A stretch of 51,476 nucleotides of DNA from Gammaproteobacteria bacterium. GTDB lineage: Bacteria; Pseudomonadota; Gammaproteobacteria; Pseudomonadales; Pseudohongiellaceae. The position numbers and the translations under genes were made by a program. The notes under the pieces are model-generated. The model searched no databases. It was not told the DNA's origin and saw only the letters and a program-made list of their open reading frames with translations. Positions 18,432 to 26,614 of this stretch are shown here, in pieces; position 1 is the first letter of the stretch; every line of letters begins with the position of its first letter. The stretch covers positions 1-51,476 of the forward strand of contig JAQWQD010000045.1 in the NCBI GenBank assembly GCA_029244985.1, written 5' to 3'.

Positions 18432-19121
18432 ATGCGTGCCATGATTTTGGCGGCCGGGCTGGGCAAACGCATGCAGCCTTTAACCGCTGATAAACCCAAA
18501 CCGCTTGTTAGGGCGGGAGATAAGACTTTAATAGATTATCAGATAGAACGCCTGATTACCGCAGGAGTCACTGGTGTGGTGATCAATCATTTTTATTTGG
18601 GTTCAATGATTGAAGAACATTTAGGGGATGGTTCGCGTTTTGGAATCGAAATTCTGTATTCCAGAGAACCAATTCGACTTGAAACCGCTGGTGGCATCAT
18701 CAAATCTTTGCCTAAACTTAAAGATGATAGTTTTATTGTGGTCAATGCTGATATCTGGACAGATTTCGATTTTTCTACTTTGCATGCCATTGATGGTTTG
18801 GATTGCTTGGCTCATTTAGTGTTAGTCGAAAACGCCGAACATAATCCCCATGGTGATTTTTTTATCGATGCTCAAGGTAAGGTGTATGAAAATCATGAGT
18901 CTCGGGACAAACGACTGACCTTCACTGGCATTAGCGTAATGCACAAGAGCTTGTTTGAAGGTTATCCTATTCAGCCGCTTTCAATGGTGCCATTGTTACA
19001 GACAGCAATGACTCAAAATCAAGTTACTGGTGAGATTTATTCTGGTGTTTGGATTGATGTTGGAACACCTGAAAGGCTGCAGGAAGTTAATTCGCTTATA
19101 ACTCAGTCGGCTGGAGATTGA
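18432..19121 (+). CDS. murU: N-acetylmuramate alpha-1-phosphate uridylyltransferase MurU
   Basis: Nucleotidyltransferase of 229 residues. The N-terminal AMILAAGLGKRMQPLTADKP is the sugar-1-phosphate nucleotidyltransferase signature; VVNADIWTDFDF carries the metal-binding Asp. It is the partner of AmgK and forms UDP-MurNAc from MurNAc-1-phosphate and UTP in cell-wall recycling. It sits directly after amgK and three bases before the DjlA-like gene, so the three form one operon. On sequence alone it could be another small NDP-sugar pyrophosphorylase; the neighbour decides. Confidence 0.91.
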   Translation: MRAMILAAGLGKRMQPLTADKPKPLVRAGDKTLIDYQIERLITAGVTGVVINHFYLGSMIEEHLGDGSRFGIEILYSREPIRLETAGGIIKSLPKLKDDSFIVVNADIWTDFDFSTLHAIDGLDCLAHLVLVENAEHNPHGDFFIDAQGKVYENHESRDKRLTFTGISVMHKSLFEGYPIQPLSMVPLLQTAMTQNQVTGEIYSGVWIDVGTPERLQEVNSLITQSAGD

Positions 19122-19124
19122 TTC

Positions 19125-19853
19125 ATGTTCGCATTAGTACTGAATCGAGGTTATAAGCGCGCAATAACTAGCCGCCTCAATGGAAGTAATCCTAATGCCG
19201 CAATTCCCCATGGGGGGCGCACCAAAAGGCTACTTATCATGGCAATGTTTGCCGTGATGGGAAAGGTGGCAAAAATGGATGGTCGTGTAACTAAGGACGA
19301 AATAAAGTATGCCTCGACCGTTATGCAGCTGCTTGGATTGAATTTAGATGAAAGGCGGCATGCAATTAACTATTTTGAACAAGGCAAATTACCTAATACT
19401 GATGTGCTGCCCTGTGTTGCAGATTTGGCAGGTGCTATCGGCAAAAATAGTGCACTGGCCAATCTCTTTTTTAAAACTCAATGTCGTCATGCACTCGTTA
19501 AGGGTGAGCTACGTTTAAAAGAAAAAATACTCTTACGTGATATTGCAGAAATTTTCGATTTTGAGAAACCAGAATTGTTGGCGATCTGTAATGAGGCGCA
19601 AGGTCACGCTGAAGTGAAGAAAATCCCCTCTTGCAGCTTCCTTACTAATGCTTATACAGTATTGCAATTAGAGCCTGAAGTAGACGATGGGGAAATTCGT
19701 CGAGCATACTTACGCATGATGTCTCGCTATCATCCCGATAAATTGGTGCGGGATAACCTTTCTGAAGAGTCCCTCAAAAAAGCCCAAGAAAAATCCATGG
19801 CTATCCGTACTGCTTATGAAACTGTGTGTGGTTTTCGTAAAATACGCGCGTAA
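19125..19853 (+). CDS. DjlA-like DnaJ-domain co-chaperone (TerB + J domain)
   Basis: Protein of 242 residues with an N-terminal TerB/DjlA-type helical domain (about 35-155, AMFAVMGKVAKMDGRVTKDE) and a C-terminal J domain (about 175-242) with the HPD motif (SRYHPDKL). J domains stimulate DnaK. DjlA of E. coli and Pseudomonas has an N-terminal membrane helix; here the N terminus (MFALVLNRGYKRAITSRLNG) is short and charged, so the membrane anchor seems missing. Only three bases separate the start from the murU stop, leaving no room for a longer start unless it overlaps. It follows murU as djlA does in Pseudomonas. Confidence 0.88.
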   Translation: MFALVLNRGYKRAITSRLNGSNPNAAIPHGGRTKRLLIMAMFAVMGKVAKMDGRVTKDEIKYASTVMQLLGLNLDERRHAINYFEQGKLPNTDVLPCVADLAGAIGKNSALANLFFKTQCRHALVKGELRLKEKILLRDIAEIFDFEKPELLAICNEAQGHAEVKKIPSCSFLTNAYTVLQLEPEVDDGEIRRAYLRMMSRYHPDKLVRDNLSEESLKKAQEKSMAIRTAYETVCGFRKIRA

Positions 19854-20016
19854 GCACCATTGCTTCGTTCGACATCTGATTTTCAGACTCCTATATGGAT
19901 TAAGATCCTGGATATCGCCAGTTAATACTTCATGCCGGAGCAGGGCTGAGAGATAATAATAGGTGGTATGCCTATGAGACCCAATGAAGAAAGGGGTAAT
20001 GATTGGTTTAGAAATA

Positions 20017-20043
20017 GACTAAAAGTGCTAAGCACTTTTAGTC
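20017..20043. repeat. Perfect 13-bp-arm inverted repeat
   Basis: The arms GACTAAAAGTGCT and AGCACTTTTAGTC are exact reverse complements around a single central A. As RNA it would form about an 11-bp stem with a 5-nt loop. It is followed by CTTAAAAC, not a T-run, so it is not a standard intrinsic terminator. It could be an operator, an RNA hairpin, or the trace of a mobile element. Confidence 0.75.
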
Positions 20044-20075
20044 CTTAAAACAAGCATCATGCCCACAAAAAAGTT

Positions 20076-20216
20076 ATGAGTTGGTTTAAAGGTTCAGCTA
20101 TAGAACTTGTGAGATATGTCTAAACACTACTAGCAATGCTTTCTGAGTGCGACATAGAAGACTATGTTATAGAGCTGCACCGCCTGGATTTAGCATCTAT
20201 TAAGGCCAATATCTAA
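20076..20216 (+). pseudogene. Possible decayed reading frame upstream of rpe
   Basis: One plus-strand frame reads MSWFKGSAIELVRYV, stop (20121), then TLLAM followed by LSECDIEDYVIELHRLDLAS and a few more residues to a second stop at 20214. The residue mix looks protein-like rather than random, and both halves share the same frame. There is no recognised family and no good ribosome site. It may equally be chance. Confidence 0.2.
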
Positions 20217-20335
20217 TTACTTCAGGGCCTTTTGATGAAACCGGAACATAACGGGATATTCTCGACCAAATTAAGACAAATGGGTTGGTAATCTGTAAAA
20301 TACGGCCACTTTCAGATTCAAGGCTGAATACTTCC

Positions 20336-21019
20336 ATGAAAGACTTTCTAATAGCTCCATCAATTCTTTCGGCTGACTTTGCGCGCCTGGGAGAAGAGGT
20401 GGATGCAGTTCTAGATGCTGGCGCTGATGTCATCCATTTTGATGTGATGGACAATCACTACGTCCCTAATTTAACGATCGGACCGATGGTGTGTCAGGCA
20501 TTGAGGAAACACAATGTGACGGCTCCAATAGATGTTCACCTCATGGTAGCGCCAGTCGATCAATTAATTCTGGATTTTGCCAAGGCCGGGGCCAGCTATA
20601 TTAGCTTCCATCCCGAAGCCACTGCCCACGTCGATCGTTCTTTGCAGCTGGTGCGAGACCAAGGTTGCAAATCGGGGCTGGTGTTTAATCCTGGTACGCC
20701 AATCAATAGTCTTGAATTCTTAATGGATAAGATCGATATCATTTTGTTAATGTCGGTAAATCCTGGATTCGGTGGTCAGAAATTCATTCCATCTACATTA
20801 AAAAAATTAGAAAAAGTTCGCAAATTAATCGATGCCAGTGGTCATTCAATTCGTCTAGAAATTGATGGCGGTGTTGGAGTAAGGAATATTCGAGAAATTG
20901 CGGATGCTGGAGCAGACATGTTTGTTGCCGGCTCAGCAATTTTTAACAGCAAAGATTACGCTGCAACAATTACGGCCATGCGTGAAGAGTTGGGCCAGCA
21001 AACTAGCAAAAGCCACTAA
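20336..21019 (+). CDS. rpe: Ribulose-phosphate 3-epimerase
   Basis: Interconverts ribulose-5-phosphate and xylulose-5-phosphate in the pentose phosphate pathway. The ATG at 20336 gives 227 residues starting [19 protein letters not shown], with AAGG about 11 nt upstream; an in-frame GTG or ATG farther upstream (20285) would add 17 untypical residues. TIM-barrel motifs [17 protein letters not shown] (His34, Asp36), SVNPGFGGQ and EIDGGV are all present. It starts the rpe-trpE-trpG-trpD-trpC run; trpE begins 12 bp after its stop. The gph gene usual between rpe and trpE in Pseudomonas is missing. Confidence 0.96.
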   Translation: MKDFLIAPSILSADFARLGEEVDAVLDAGADVIHFDVMDNHYVPNLTIGPMVCQALRKHNVTAPIDVHLMVAPVDQLILDFAKAGASYISFHPEATAHVDRSLQLVRDQGCKSGLVFNPGTPINSLEFLMDKIDIILLMSVNPGFGGQKFIPSTLKKLEKVRKLIDASGHSIRLEIDGGVGVRNIREIADAGADMFVAGSAIFNSKDYAATITAMREELGQQTSKSH

Positions 21020-21031
21020 GACTGCATCTCC

Positions 21032-22510
21032 ATGAATGAAGAAACGTTTGAGCAACTTGCCGCAGAAGGTTTCAATCGTATTCCGGTTGCTCGGGAAGTA
21101 TTAGCTGATACAGAAACTCCGCTTAGCACTTATCTTAAATTAGCTAAGGGCACTCATAGTTATTTTTTCGAATCAGTGCAAGGAGGTGAAAAATGGGGTC
21201 GGTATTCGATTATTGGAATGCCATGCAGCACTGTCTTAAGAGTCCAGGATAAAAAAATTACTGTTGAATTGAATGGAGATATCGTTGAAGAACTAGAAGT
21301 GGAAAACCCCTTTGATTTTCTCGCTGAATTCAAGTCTCGCTATCGTGTGGCTCAGAGCACAGACCCTTATCGATTCGCAGGCGGATTGGTTGGCTATTTT
21401 GCTTACGATACTGTTCGTTATGTAGAAAAAACAATTGGGCAGAGCAATGGGAATGACGAAATAGGCACACCCGATATACTGCTCATGCTGTCAGAAGAAG
21501 TAATCATTTTTGATAATTTGCGCGGTACTATTTCATTTGTCATCAATGTAGATCCGGCTCGATCAGATAGCTTCGCTAAAGCTCAAACTCGCCTTGATGA
21601 CCTCCAAGAGCAGCTGAAAAGTCCAACTCCATTACCAATTTCCGCAGTTGGCAAGGAGGTTGTAGAGGATGACTTTCAGCATAATTTCAAACAGAAACAC
21701 TATGAGGCTGCGGTCGATAAGATTAAAGAGTACATAGTTGCCGGAGATGTTATGCAGGTGGTACTCGCCCATCGAATGTCAGTAGATTTTGACGGTGATC
21801 CATTAAATATTTATAGAGCATTGCGTTTCCTTAATCCTTCACCTTATATGGTGTTTTTCGATATGGGCGACCACCATGTTGTAAGCGCGTCGCCTGAAAT
21901 TCTTGCACGGGTGGAGAGTGGTAAAATAACTGTGCGGCCTTTAGCAGGAACTCGCAAACGTGGTGCTACTGAGAGCGAAGATCAGGCTTTGGAAAAAGAA
22001 CTTTTAGCAGATGCCAAGGAAGTTGCTGAGCATCTTATGCTAATTGATTTGAGCCGAAATGACTCAGGACGTGTGTCAAAAATTGGCACAGTTACTGTGC
22101 CTCAGAAAATGTTTGTAGAACGCTACTCTCATGTCATGCACATTGCTTCTATTGTTGAGAGTGAAATTCGGGAAGATAAAACGGCATTAGATGTATTGCA
22201 GTCCACTTTGCCTGTGGGCACTCTCAGTGGCGCACCAAAAGTCAGGGCAATGGAAATTATTGACGAGATGGAGCCAGATAAGCGTGGAGTCTTTGGTGGT
22301 GCCATGGGTTATCTGGGTTGGAATGACAACATGGACATGGCTATTGCAATTCGTACGGCTGTTATAAAGGGCGGTAAACTTTATGTGCAAGCAGGCGCTG
22401 GCATAGTCGCTGATTCACAACCAGACAAAGAGTGGGAAGAGACTCAACACAAGGCGCAGGCAATAGTAAAAGCCGTTCAATTAGCTGCAAAAAGTTTGGA
22501 TATCGAATAA
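21032..22510 (+). CDS. trpE: Anthranilate synthase component I
   Basis: Makes anthranilate from chorismate with TrpG-supplied ammonia, the first committed tryptophan step. The protein has 492 residues. The N-terminal domain has FFESVQGGEKWGRYSIIG, the tryptophan-feedback region. The C-terminal chorismate-binding domain has PLAGTRKRG, LIDLSRNDSGRV and TLPVGTLSGAPKVRAMEIID. The usual DLGRND is DLSRND here, a small deviation. Only 12 bp separate it from rpe, so no attenuator leader fits directly upstream. Its stop codon is immediately followed by the trpG start. Confidence 0.97.
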   Translation: MNEETFEQLAAEGFNRIPVAREVLADTETPLSTYLKLAKGTHSYFFESVQGGEKWGRYSIIGMPCSTVLRVQDKKITVELNGDIVEELEVENPFDFLAEFKSRYRVAQSTDPYRFAGGLVGYFAYDTVRYVEKTIGQSNGNDEIGTPDILLMLSEEVIIFDNLRGTISFVINVDPARSDSFAKAQTRLDDLQEQLKSPTPLPISAVGKEVVEDDFQHNFKQKHYEAAVDKIKEYIVAGDVMQVVLAHRMSVDFDGDPLNIYRALRFLNPSPYMVFFDMGDHHVVSASPEILARVESGKITVRPLAGTRKRGATESEDQALEKELLADAKEVAEHLMLIDLSRNDSGRVSKIGTVTVPQKMFVERYSHVMHIASIVESEIREDKTALDVLQSTLPVGTLSGAPKVRAMEIIDEMEPDKRGVFGGAMGYLGWNDNMDMAIAIRTAVIKGGKLYVQAGAGIVADSQPDKEWEETQHKAQAIVKAVQLAAKSLDIE

Positions 22511-23095
22511 ATGCTTTTAATGATCGATAACTACGACTCATTTACTTACAACGTCGTGCAGTACTTTGGCGAACTGGGTGTTGATGTTCAGGTATTTCGT
22601 AATGACTCGATATCGATCGATGAAATTGAAAAGCTTGCACCACAGCAATTAGTGATCTCGCCAGGCCCTTGTACTCCAAATGAAGCTGGAATCTCAATGG
22701 GGGCGATTTCTCATTTTGCTGGAAAGATACCAATCTTGGGTATTTGTCTTGGTCATCAGAGTATCGGACAGGCATTTGGTGGCTCAATTATTCGTGCGGG
22801 GACAGTCATGCACGGAAAATTGTCATCGATTCATCATGACGAGAAAGGAGTCTTTCAGAATCTACAAGCACCGTTTGCTGCCACTCGTTATCACTCCTTG
22901 GTAATCAAAAAAGATTCTGTACCTGATTGCTTGGAAGTTACAGCATGGACTGTTGACGAGGAGGGAAATCAAGAAGAAATTATGGGCGTCCGTCATAAGG
23001 AATTTGCAGTTGAGGGGGTGCAGTTTCATCCAGAATCGATTCTCAGTGAGCATGGGCACAAACTGTTAAAGAATTTCTTGATAGATAATTCATGA
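22511..23095 (+). CDS. trpG: Anthranilate synthase component II (glutamine amidotransferase)
   Basis: Class I glutamine amidotransferase subunit of 194 residues that delivers ammonia to TrpE. The nucleophile is Cys79 ([16 protein letters not shown]) with His173 and Glu175 (VQFHPES) as the rest of the triad. It starts on the base after the trpE stop, an arrangement that favours equal translation of the two subunits. It might also serve aminodeoxychorismate synthase (PabA role) if no separate pabA exists. Confidence 0.96.
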   Translation: MLLMIDNYDSFTYNVVQYFGELGVDVQVFRNDSISIDEIEKLAPQQLVISPGPCTPNEAGISMGAISHFAGKIPILGICLGHQSIGQAFGGSIIRAGTVMHGKLSSIHHDEKGVFQNLQAPFAATRYHSLVIKKDSVPDCLEVTAWTVDEEGNQEEIMGVRHKEFAVEGVQFHPESILSEHGHKLLKNFLIDNS

Positions 23096-23117
23096 GCTAG
23101 AACTCAGGAGATCGAGC

Positions 23118-24146
23118 ATGACGATCGTAGAAGCGATTAAACAGGTTACTAGTGGGAAAGATCTGAATAGCGAAGAAATGCTTGCTGTTATGAACGTCAT
23201 AATGTCTGGGCAATCTACTGATGCTCAAAATGCCGCTTTCTTGGTTGGTCTCCATATGAAAGGCGCATGTACTGCTGAAGTGTTGGGCGGCGCCACGGTT
23301 ATGCGAGCATTATCAACTAAAGTGGAAGTAGAAAACTCGCCTCATTTAGTCGATACCTGCGGAACAGGGGGTAGCGGCTCTAACAAATTTAATGTCTCTA
23401 CAGCATCAGCCTTTGTCGCGGCTGCCGCCGGAGCAAAAGTTGCTAAGCATGGCAACAGAGGTGCTACTAGCAAAAGTGGTAGTGCCGATGTGCTGGAGGC
23501 AGCTGGAGTCAATCTCGAGGCAACAGCAGATCAAGTCGCAGCAGCGATTCAACAAGTTGGTGTCGGGTTTATGTTTGCACCTGCGCATCATAGCGCGATG
23601 AAGCATGTGATTAATGCGCGAAAAGAGATCGGTGTTAGAACGGTTTTTAATCTATTGGGTCCTCTAACAAACCCAGCCGGCGCGCCTAATCAGATTATGG
23701 GTGTTTTTGATGCAAGTTGGATACCTATTCTCTTGGAGGTATTAAAAAGCTTAGGTTCAAACCATATTCTTATAGTTGCGGCGGAAGATGGTTTGGATGA
23801 GATTAGTATTGCGGCGCCTACTACCGTAGGCGAATTAAAAGATGGAAAGATTTCCAGCTATTCAGTCTCTCCAGCAGATTTTGGCATTGAGCATTATGCT
23901 GATTGTAATAGTCTTAAAATTGATTCAGCGGAGGAAAGTCTGACAATGCTGCGACAAGCCTTAACCTATGAGCATAAAGCAGCCGGAGATATAGTTGCCT
24001 TAAACGCTGGAGCTGCAATTTATGCCGCGAATCTCACAGAATCCCTGTCTAGTGGCGTCGAGCAAGCTCAGGAAATTCTTTTCACCGGCGATGCATTAAA
24101 CACTTTGGATGCATTAGTGCAGTTCAGCAATGTGAGAAGCGAGTAG
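23118..24146 (+). CDS. trpD: Anthranilate phosphoribosyltransferase
   Basis: Transfers phosphoribosyl from PRPP to anthranilate, the second tryptophan step. It has 342 residues. The PRPP-binding glycine loop DTCGTGGSGSNKFNVST (79-95) and the GNRGATSKSGSADVLEA segment are typical. It lies 22 bp after trpG and 3 bp before trpC, in an operon with rpe and trpE-trpG. Confidence 0.97.
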   Translation: MTIVEAIKQVTSGKDLNSEEMLAVMNVIMSGQSTDAQNAAFLVGLHMKGACTAEVLGGATVMRALSTKVEVENSPHLVDTCGTGGSGSNKFNVSTASAFVAAAAGAKVAKHGNRGATSKSGSADVLEAAGVNLEATADQVAAAIQQVGVGFMFAPAHHSAMKHVINARKEIGVRTVFNLLGPLTNPAGAPNQIMGVFDASWIPILLEVLKSLGSNHILIVAAEDGLDEISIAAPTTVGELKDGKISSYSVSPADFGIEHYADCNSLKIDSAEESLTMLRQALTYEHKAAGDIVALNAGAAIYAANLTESLSSGVEQAQEILFTGDALNTLDALVQFSNVRSE

Positions 24147-24149
24147 ATA

Positions 24150-24953
24150 GTGTCTGAATCCAGTATTCTTAAAGAAATTGTTGCCCATAAAAAAGGCGAA
24201 GTGACTCGCGCCAAGGGCAATACCTCCTTCTCAGAATTGGAAATGCATTTCGGGGAAATATTGCCTCCACGCGGTTTTTGTGGCGCGATCAGGAGCAAAA
24301 TACAGAAAAACGAGCCAGCAATTATTGCGGAGATAAAGAAAGCGTCTCCATCGAAAGGACTTATTAGAGAAAATTTTGAGCCGGGAAAACACGCTAGACA
24401 ATATGAAAAGAATGGTGCGACATGTATTTCAGTTTTAACAGATGTTAATTATTTTCAGGGTGCAGATGTCTACTTGCAGCAAGCAAGAGAAGCATGTGAT
24501 CTTCCAGTTATTCGAAAAGACTTTATGATAGATTCTTATCAAATAGCTGAATCAAAGCTTCTAGGTGCTGATTGTATCTTGCTGATCGTTGCAGCTTTAC
24601 AACAATCACAATTAATTGAACTCGCAGCCTATGCTAAGGATATTTCGATTGATGTTTTGGTTGAAATTCACAATCAAGAAGAGTTAGATCGGGCAATGGA
24701 GATCGATTCAGATTTAATTGGTATTAATAATAGAAACCTCCATACTTTTGAAACAAGTTTACAAACCACTCTCGATTTGGCTTCCTGCCTACCACCTGAG
24801 AAACTTGTAATTACTGAGAGCGGGATCAATAGCGTCGCGGACGTAAAGTTGATGACCGATAATGGTATTTTTGGTTTTTTAGTTGGCGAATCATTGATGC
24901 GTGCGCCTGATCCGGGCAGTAAATTGAAAGAATTATTTTTCGACGATGACTAA
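24150..24953 (+). CDS. trpC: Indole-3-glycerol phosphate synthase
   Basis: TIM-barrel enzyme of 267 residues that closes the indole ring from CdRP. It uses a GTG start at 24150, right after trpD. Motifs [46 protein letters not shown] and ITESGINS match the family and its catalytic Lys/Glu residues. It is monofunctional, not fused to TrpF. trpF, trpB and trpA are not in the window. Two small hairpins without T-runs (24960-24972, 25009-25021) follow it. Confidence 0.97.
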   Translation: MSESSILKEIVAHKKGEVTRAKGNTSFSELEMHFGEILPPRGFCGAIRSKIQKNEPAIIAEIKKASPSKGLIRENFEPGKHARQYEKNGATCISVLTDVNYFQGADVYLQQAREACDLPVIRKDFMIDSYQIAESKLLGADCILLIVAALQQSQLIELAAYAKDISIDVLVEIHNQEELDRAMEIDSDLIGINNRNLHTFETSLQTTLDLASCLPPEKLVITESGINSVADVKLMTDNGIFGFLVGESLMRAPDPGSKLKELFFDDD

Positions 24954-25144
24954 AATATAGAGAGGTGCTCTCCTAATTCAGCTGCCGCCAAAAAAATATA
25001 GCTAAAAGCGTTGCGGCAACGGGGGTGCAAATAGTGAAGTCTGAGAAACTATGATAATCTTGCGCGCTCTTTTACTTCAGAGGTCTAGGTACTTTTAAGT
25101 CAAACCTTGATTTAGAGTAACAATTGATCGAATTGAGAAAGACT

Positions 25145-25567
25145 ATGAACGCGCGCATTAAATGGGTTGAGAATGTTATGTTTGTTGCCGAATCTGGCAC
25201 GGGCCACGCAATTGTATTAGATGGGGCAGCTGAGAGTGGAGGTAAAAATCTCGGGATGCGGCCAATGGAGTTGATGGCGTTGGGTGTAGGTAGTTGTTCG
25301 TCATATGACGTCGTTACTATTTTAAAAAAAGCACGGCAAAAAATTACAAGTTGTGAAGCAGAAGTATCATGCAAGCGGGTTGATTCAACACCGGCAGTTT
25401 TTGAATCTATTCATCTTCATTTTAAAGTAGCTGGCTCTGAACTTAGTGAAAAACAAGTGGAAAGAGCGATTGAACTGTCAGCTGATAAGTATTGCTCAGC
25501 GTCAATCATGCTTAAGAATGCAGGGGTAGTAGTTACCCATGACTTCGAAATTCTCGATGCAGAATAA
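25145..25567 (+). CDS. OsmC family protein (YhfA-like)
   Basis: OsmC/Ohr-fold protein of 140 residues, closest in memory to E. coli YhfA (NARIKWVENVMFVAESGTGH; PMELMALGVGSCSSYDVVTI; ELSADKYCSASIMLKNA). The two cysteines of the OsmC redox pair are visible, in GSCSSYDV and KYCSAS. A role in peroxide or thiol chemistry is known for the superfamily; the YhfA substrate is unknown. I chose ATG 25145 with GAGAAAG upstream; a TTG at 25124 would add seven residues. In Pseudomonas the same gene lies next to vfr and near trpC and coq7, but vfr is not present here. Confidence 0.9.
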   Translation: MNARIKWVENVMFVAESGTGHAIVLDGAAESGGKNLGMRPMELMALGVGSCSSYDVVTILKKARQKITSCEAEVSCKRVDSTPAVFESIHLHFKVAGSELSEKQVERAIELSADKYCSASIMLKNAGVVVTHDFEILDAE

Positions 25568-25966
25568 CTAAGCAAGAACCTCTGATTTCGAACCTTTTTC
25601 AGATCACGATTCTGAATTTTGAACTAGATACACGGCCATTGAGAAATTTTATTATCAGGCGTCCTTGACTGACTCACAAGGGATTGTTCAAGGTCTAAGT
25701 TTTGGTTTTGCCGAGCCGCCTTCAAAGAAATTGAAAGCGGAAAAATTAGCCTTGGTGAAGTTGAATTTTCTTCTAAGCTTATCGGAATAAGTTGAGTTTA
25801 CTTTGTCTAGGTTAAATCCATTTGCGCTCCAGTATGAAATTACCTTTCCTTGCTGATCATATTTGATGCTGCCTTATGTCGGGGATGCAAGGATGCTCAG
25901 CGCAATTACTGTTGCCCCGGCGTTAGAAATTAGAAGTGAATGTTACGTGAAATGCTAAGCGGAAAA
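25568..25966. other. 399-bp gap between convergent yhfA-like gene and coq7
   Basis: No intact gene. The minus strand carries a probable decayed reading frame (25688-25939, listed separately). This is the place where speD stands in Pseudomonas (yhfA-speD-coq7), but the decoded residues do not look like SpeD. No terminator with a T-run was seen. Confidence 0.6.
25688..25939 (-). pseudogene. Probable decayed gene, unidentified exported protein
   Basis: A single minus-strand frame reads SNAGATVIALSILASPT, then a TAA stop (25874-25876), then GSIKYDQQGKVISYWSANGF, NLDKVNSTYSDKLRRKFNFT and more to a TGA at 25688. The first part resembles the end of a signal peptide and the second a soluble domain; no ATG precedes it. 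After the final stop, a one-base shift opens a further frame (LEQSLVSQSRTPDNKISQWP). A once-longer secreted protein broken by a stop and maybe a frameshift fits. I do not recognise the family. Confidence 0.35.
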
Positions 25967-26614
25967 TTAAACTTTATAAGTAGTTCTTTTCATTAAGTCT
26001 GCCATTACATGCATCGCACGCTTCACAGTAGAGGGTAGTTCTCGGCCTCCAGCAGCTTTAGCAGTCTCCCCGTGTTGTTTTTCATCTTTAATCATTTGCT
26101 GAAGGATAGCTTTGCTCTTGGCATCATTCTGCGGCAGCCTCCCTAGATGCTCTTCCAGGTGTTCGCAAACTTGTTGTTCGGTTTCGGCTACAAAACCAAG
26201 GCTCCATTTATCCCCTGCAAGTCCAGAGAGGGCCCCCATGCCAAACGACAGCCCATACCAAATAGGGTTGAGTATGCTGGGTCTGCTTTCGAGCTGCTGC
26301 AAGCGTTCATCGCACCAAGCAAGATGATCTACTTCTTCTTGCGCGGCGTGCTGCATGGACTCTCGTACTTCTGAAAGCTTTGCGGTTGTCGCTTGACCTG
26401 CATACAAGGCTTGCGCGCAGACTTCGCCAGTGTGATTAATGCGCATTAGCCCAGCAATATGTTTTTTGTCGATCGGCGTTAATTTTTCCTCTGAAACAAG
26501 TTCTGCAGGAGAACTGCGCGTCGCAGGGTTGGAGCCAGGAACACAGGTGCGGAGTGCCTGATCAAACTGAATCAGGCATTGGTCGATGAAGGAATTATTT
26601 TGGGACTTCGCCAT
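25967..26614 (-). CDS. coq7: 2-nonaprenyl-3-methyl-6-methoxy-1,4-benzoquinol hydroxylase Coq7
   Basis: Di-iron monooxygenase of ubiquinone synthesis, 215 residues. Iron ligands are visible in two four-helix-bundle repeats: INHTGEVCAQALYAGQ and EEVDHLAWC, then EQQVCEHLEEHL and DEKQHGETA (ExxH pairs). Coq7 acts at the membrane on the C6/C5 hydroxylation step. Its start directly follows the purD stop, so it is co-transcribed with purH-purD. In Pseudomonas coq7 neighbours yhfA and speD instead, so two conserved blocks are joined here. Confidence 0.95.
   Translation of the reverse strand: MAKSQNNSFIDQCLIQFDQALRTCVPGSNPATRSSPAELVSEEKLTPIDKKHIAGLMRINHTGEVCAQALYAGQATTAKLSEVRESMQHAAQEEVDHLAWCDERLQQLESRPSILNPIWYGLSFGMGALSGLAGDKWSLGFVAETEQQVCEHLEEHLGRLPQNDAKSKAILQQMIKDEKQHGETAKAAGGRELPSTVKRAMHVMADLMKRTTYKV

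Larger units (their letters stand above)
19857..20335. other. 479-bp non-coding gap between djlA-like gene and rpe
   Basis: No intact gene is visible. The region holds a perfect inverted repeat at 20017-20043 and a plus-strand frame with stops (20076-20216) that looks like decayed coding sequence. A weak pairing AAGGCC/GGCCTT (about 20202-20231) with a long loop could be a poor terminator. No clear sigma-70 promoter for rpe was found by eye. Confidence 0.6.

Noticed and set aside
19904..19955. TPP-riboswitch-like pieces (a GATCCTGGATATCGCCAG string, then GGCTGAGA)
   Set aside because: The two pieces resemble conserved parts of the THI element but stand in the reverse order, and no thiamine gene follows. 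Coincidence is more likely than a permuted riboswitch.
20202..20231. Possible terminator before rpe (AAGGCC/GGCCTT)
   Set aside because: The loop is 18 nt and the following T-run is two bases, so it is weak.
24957..25144. Promoter for the yhfA-like gene near TATGATAAT (about 25049)
   Set aside because: A good -10-like string is present but no -35 lies at 16-18 bp, so a promoter call is not supported.
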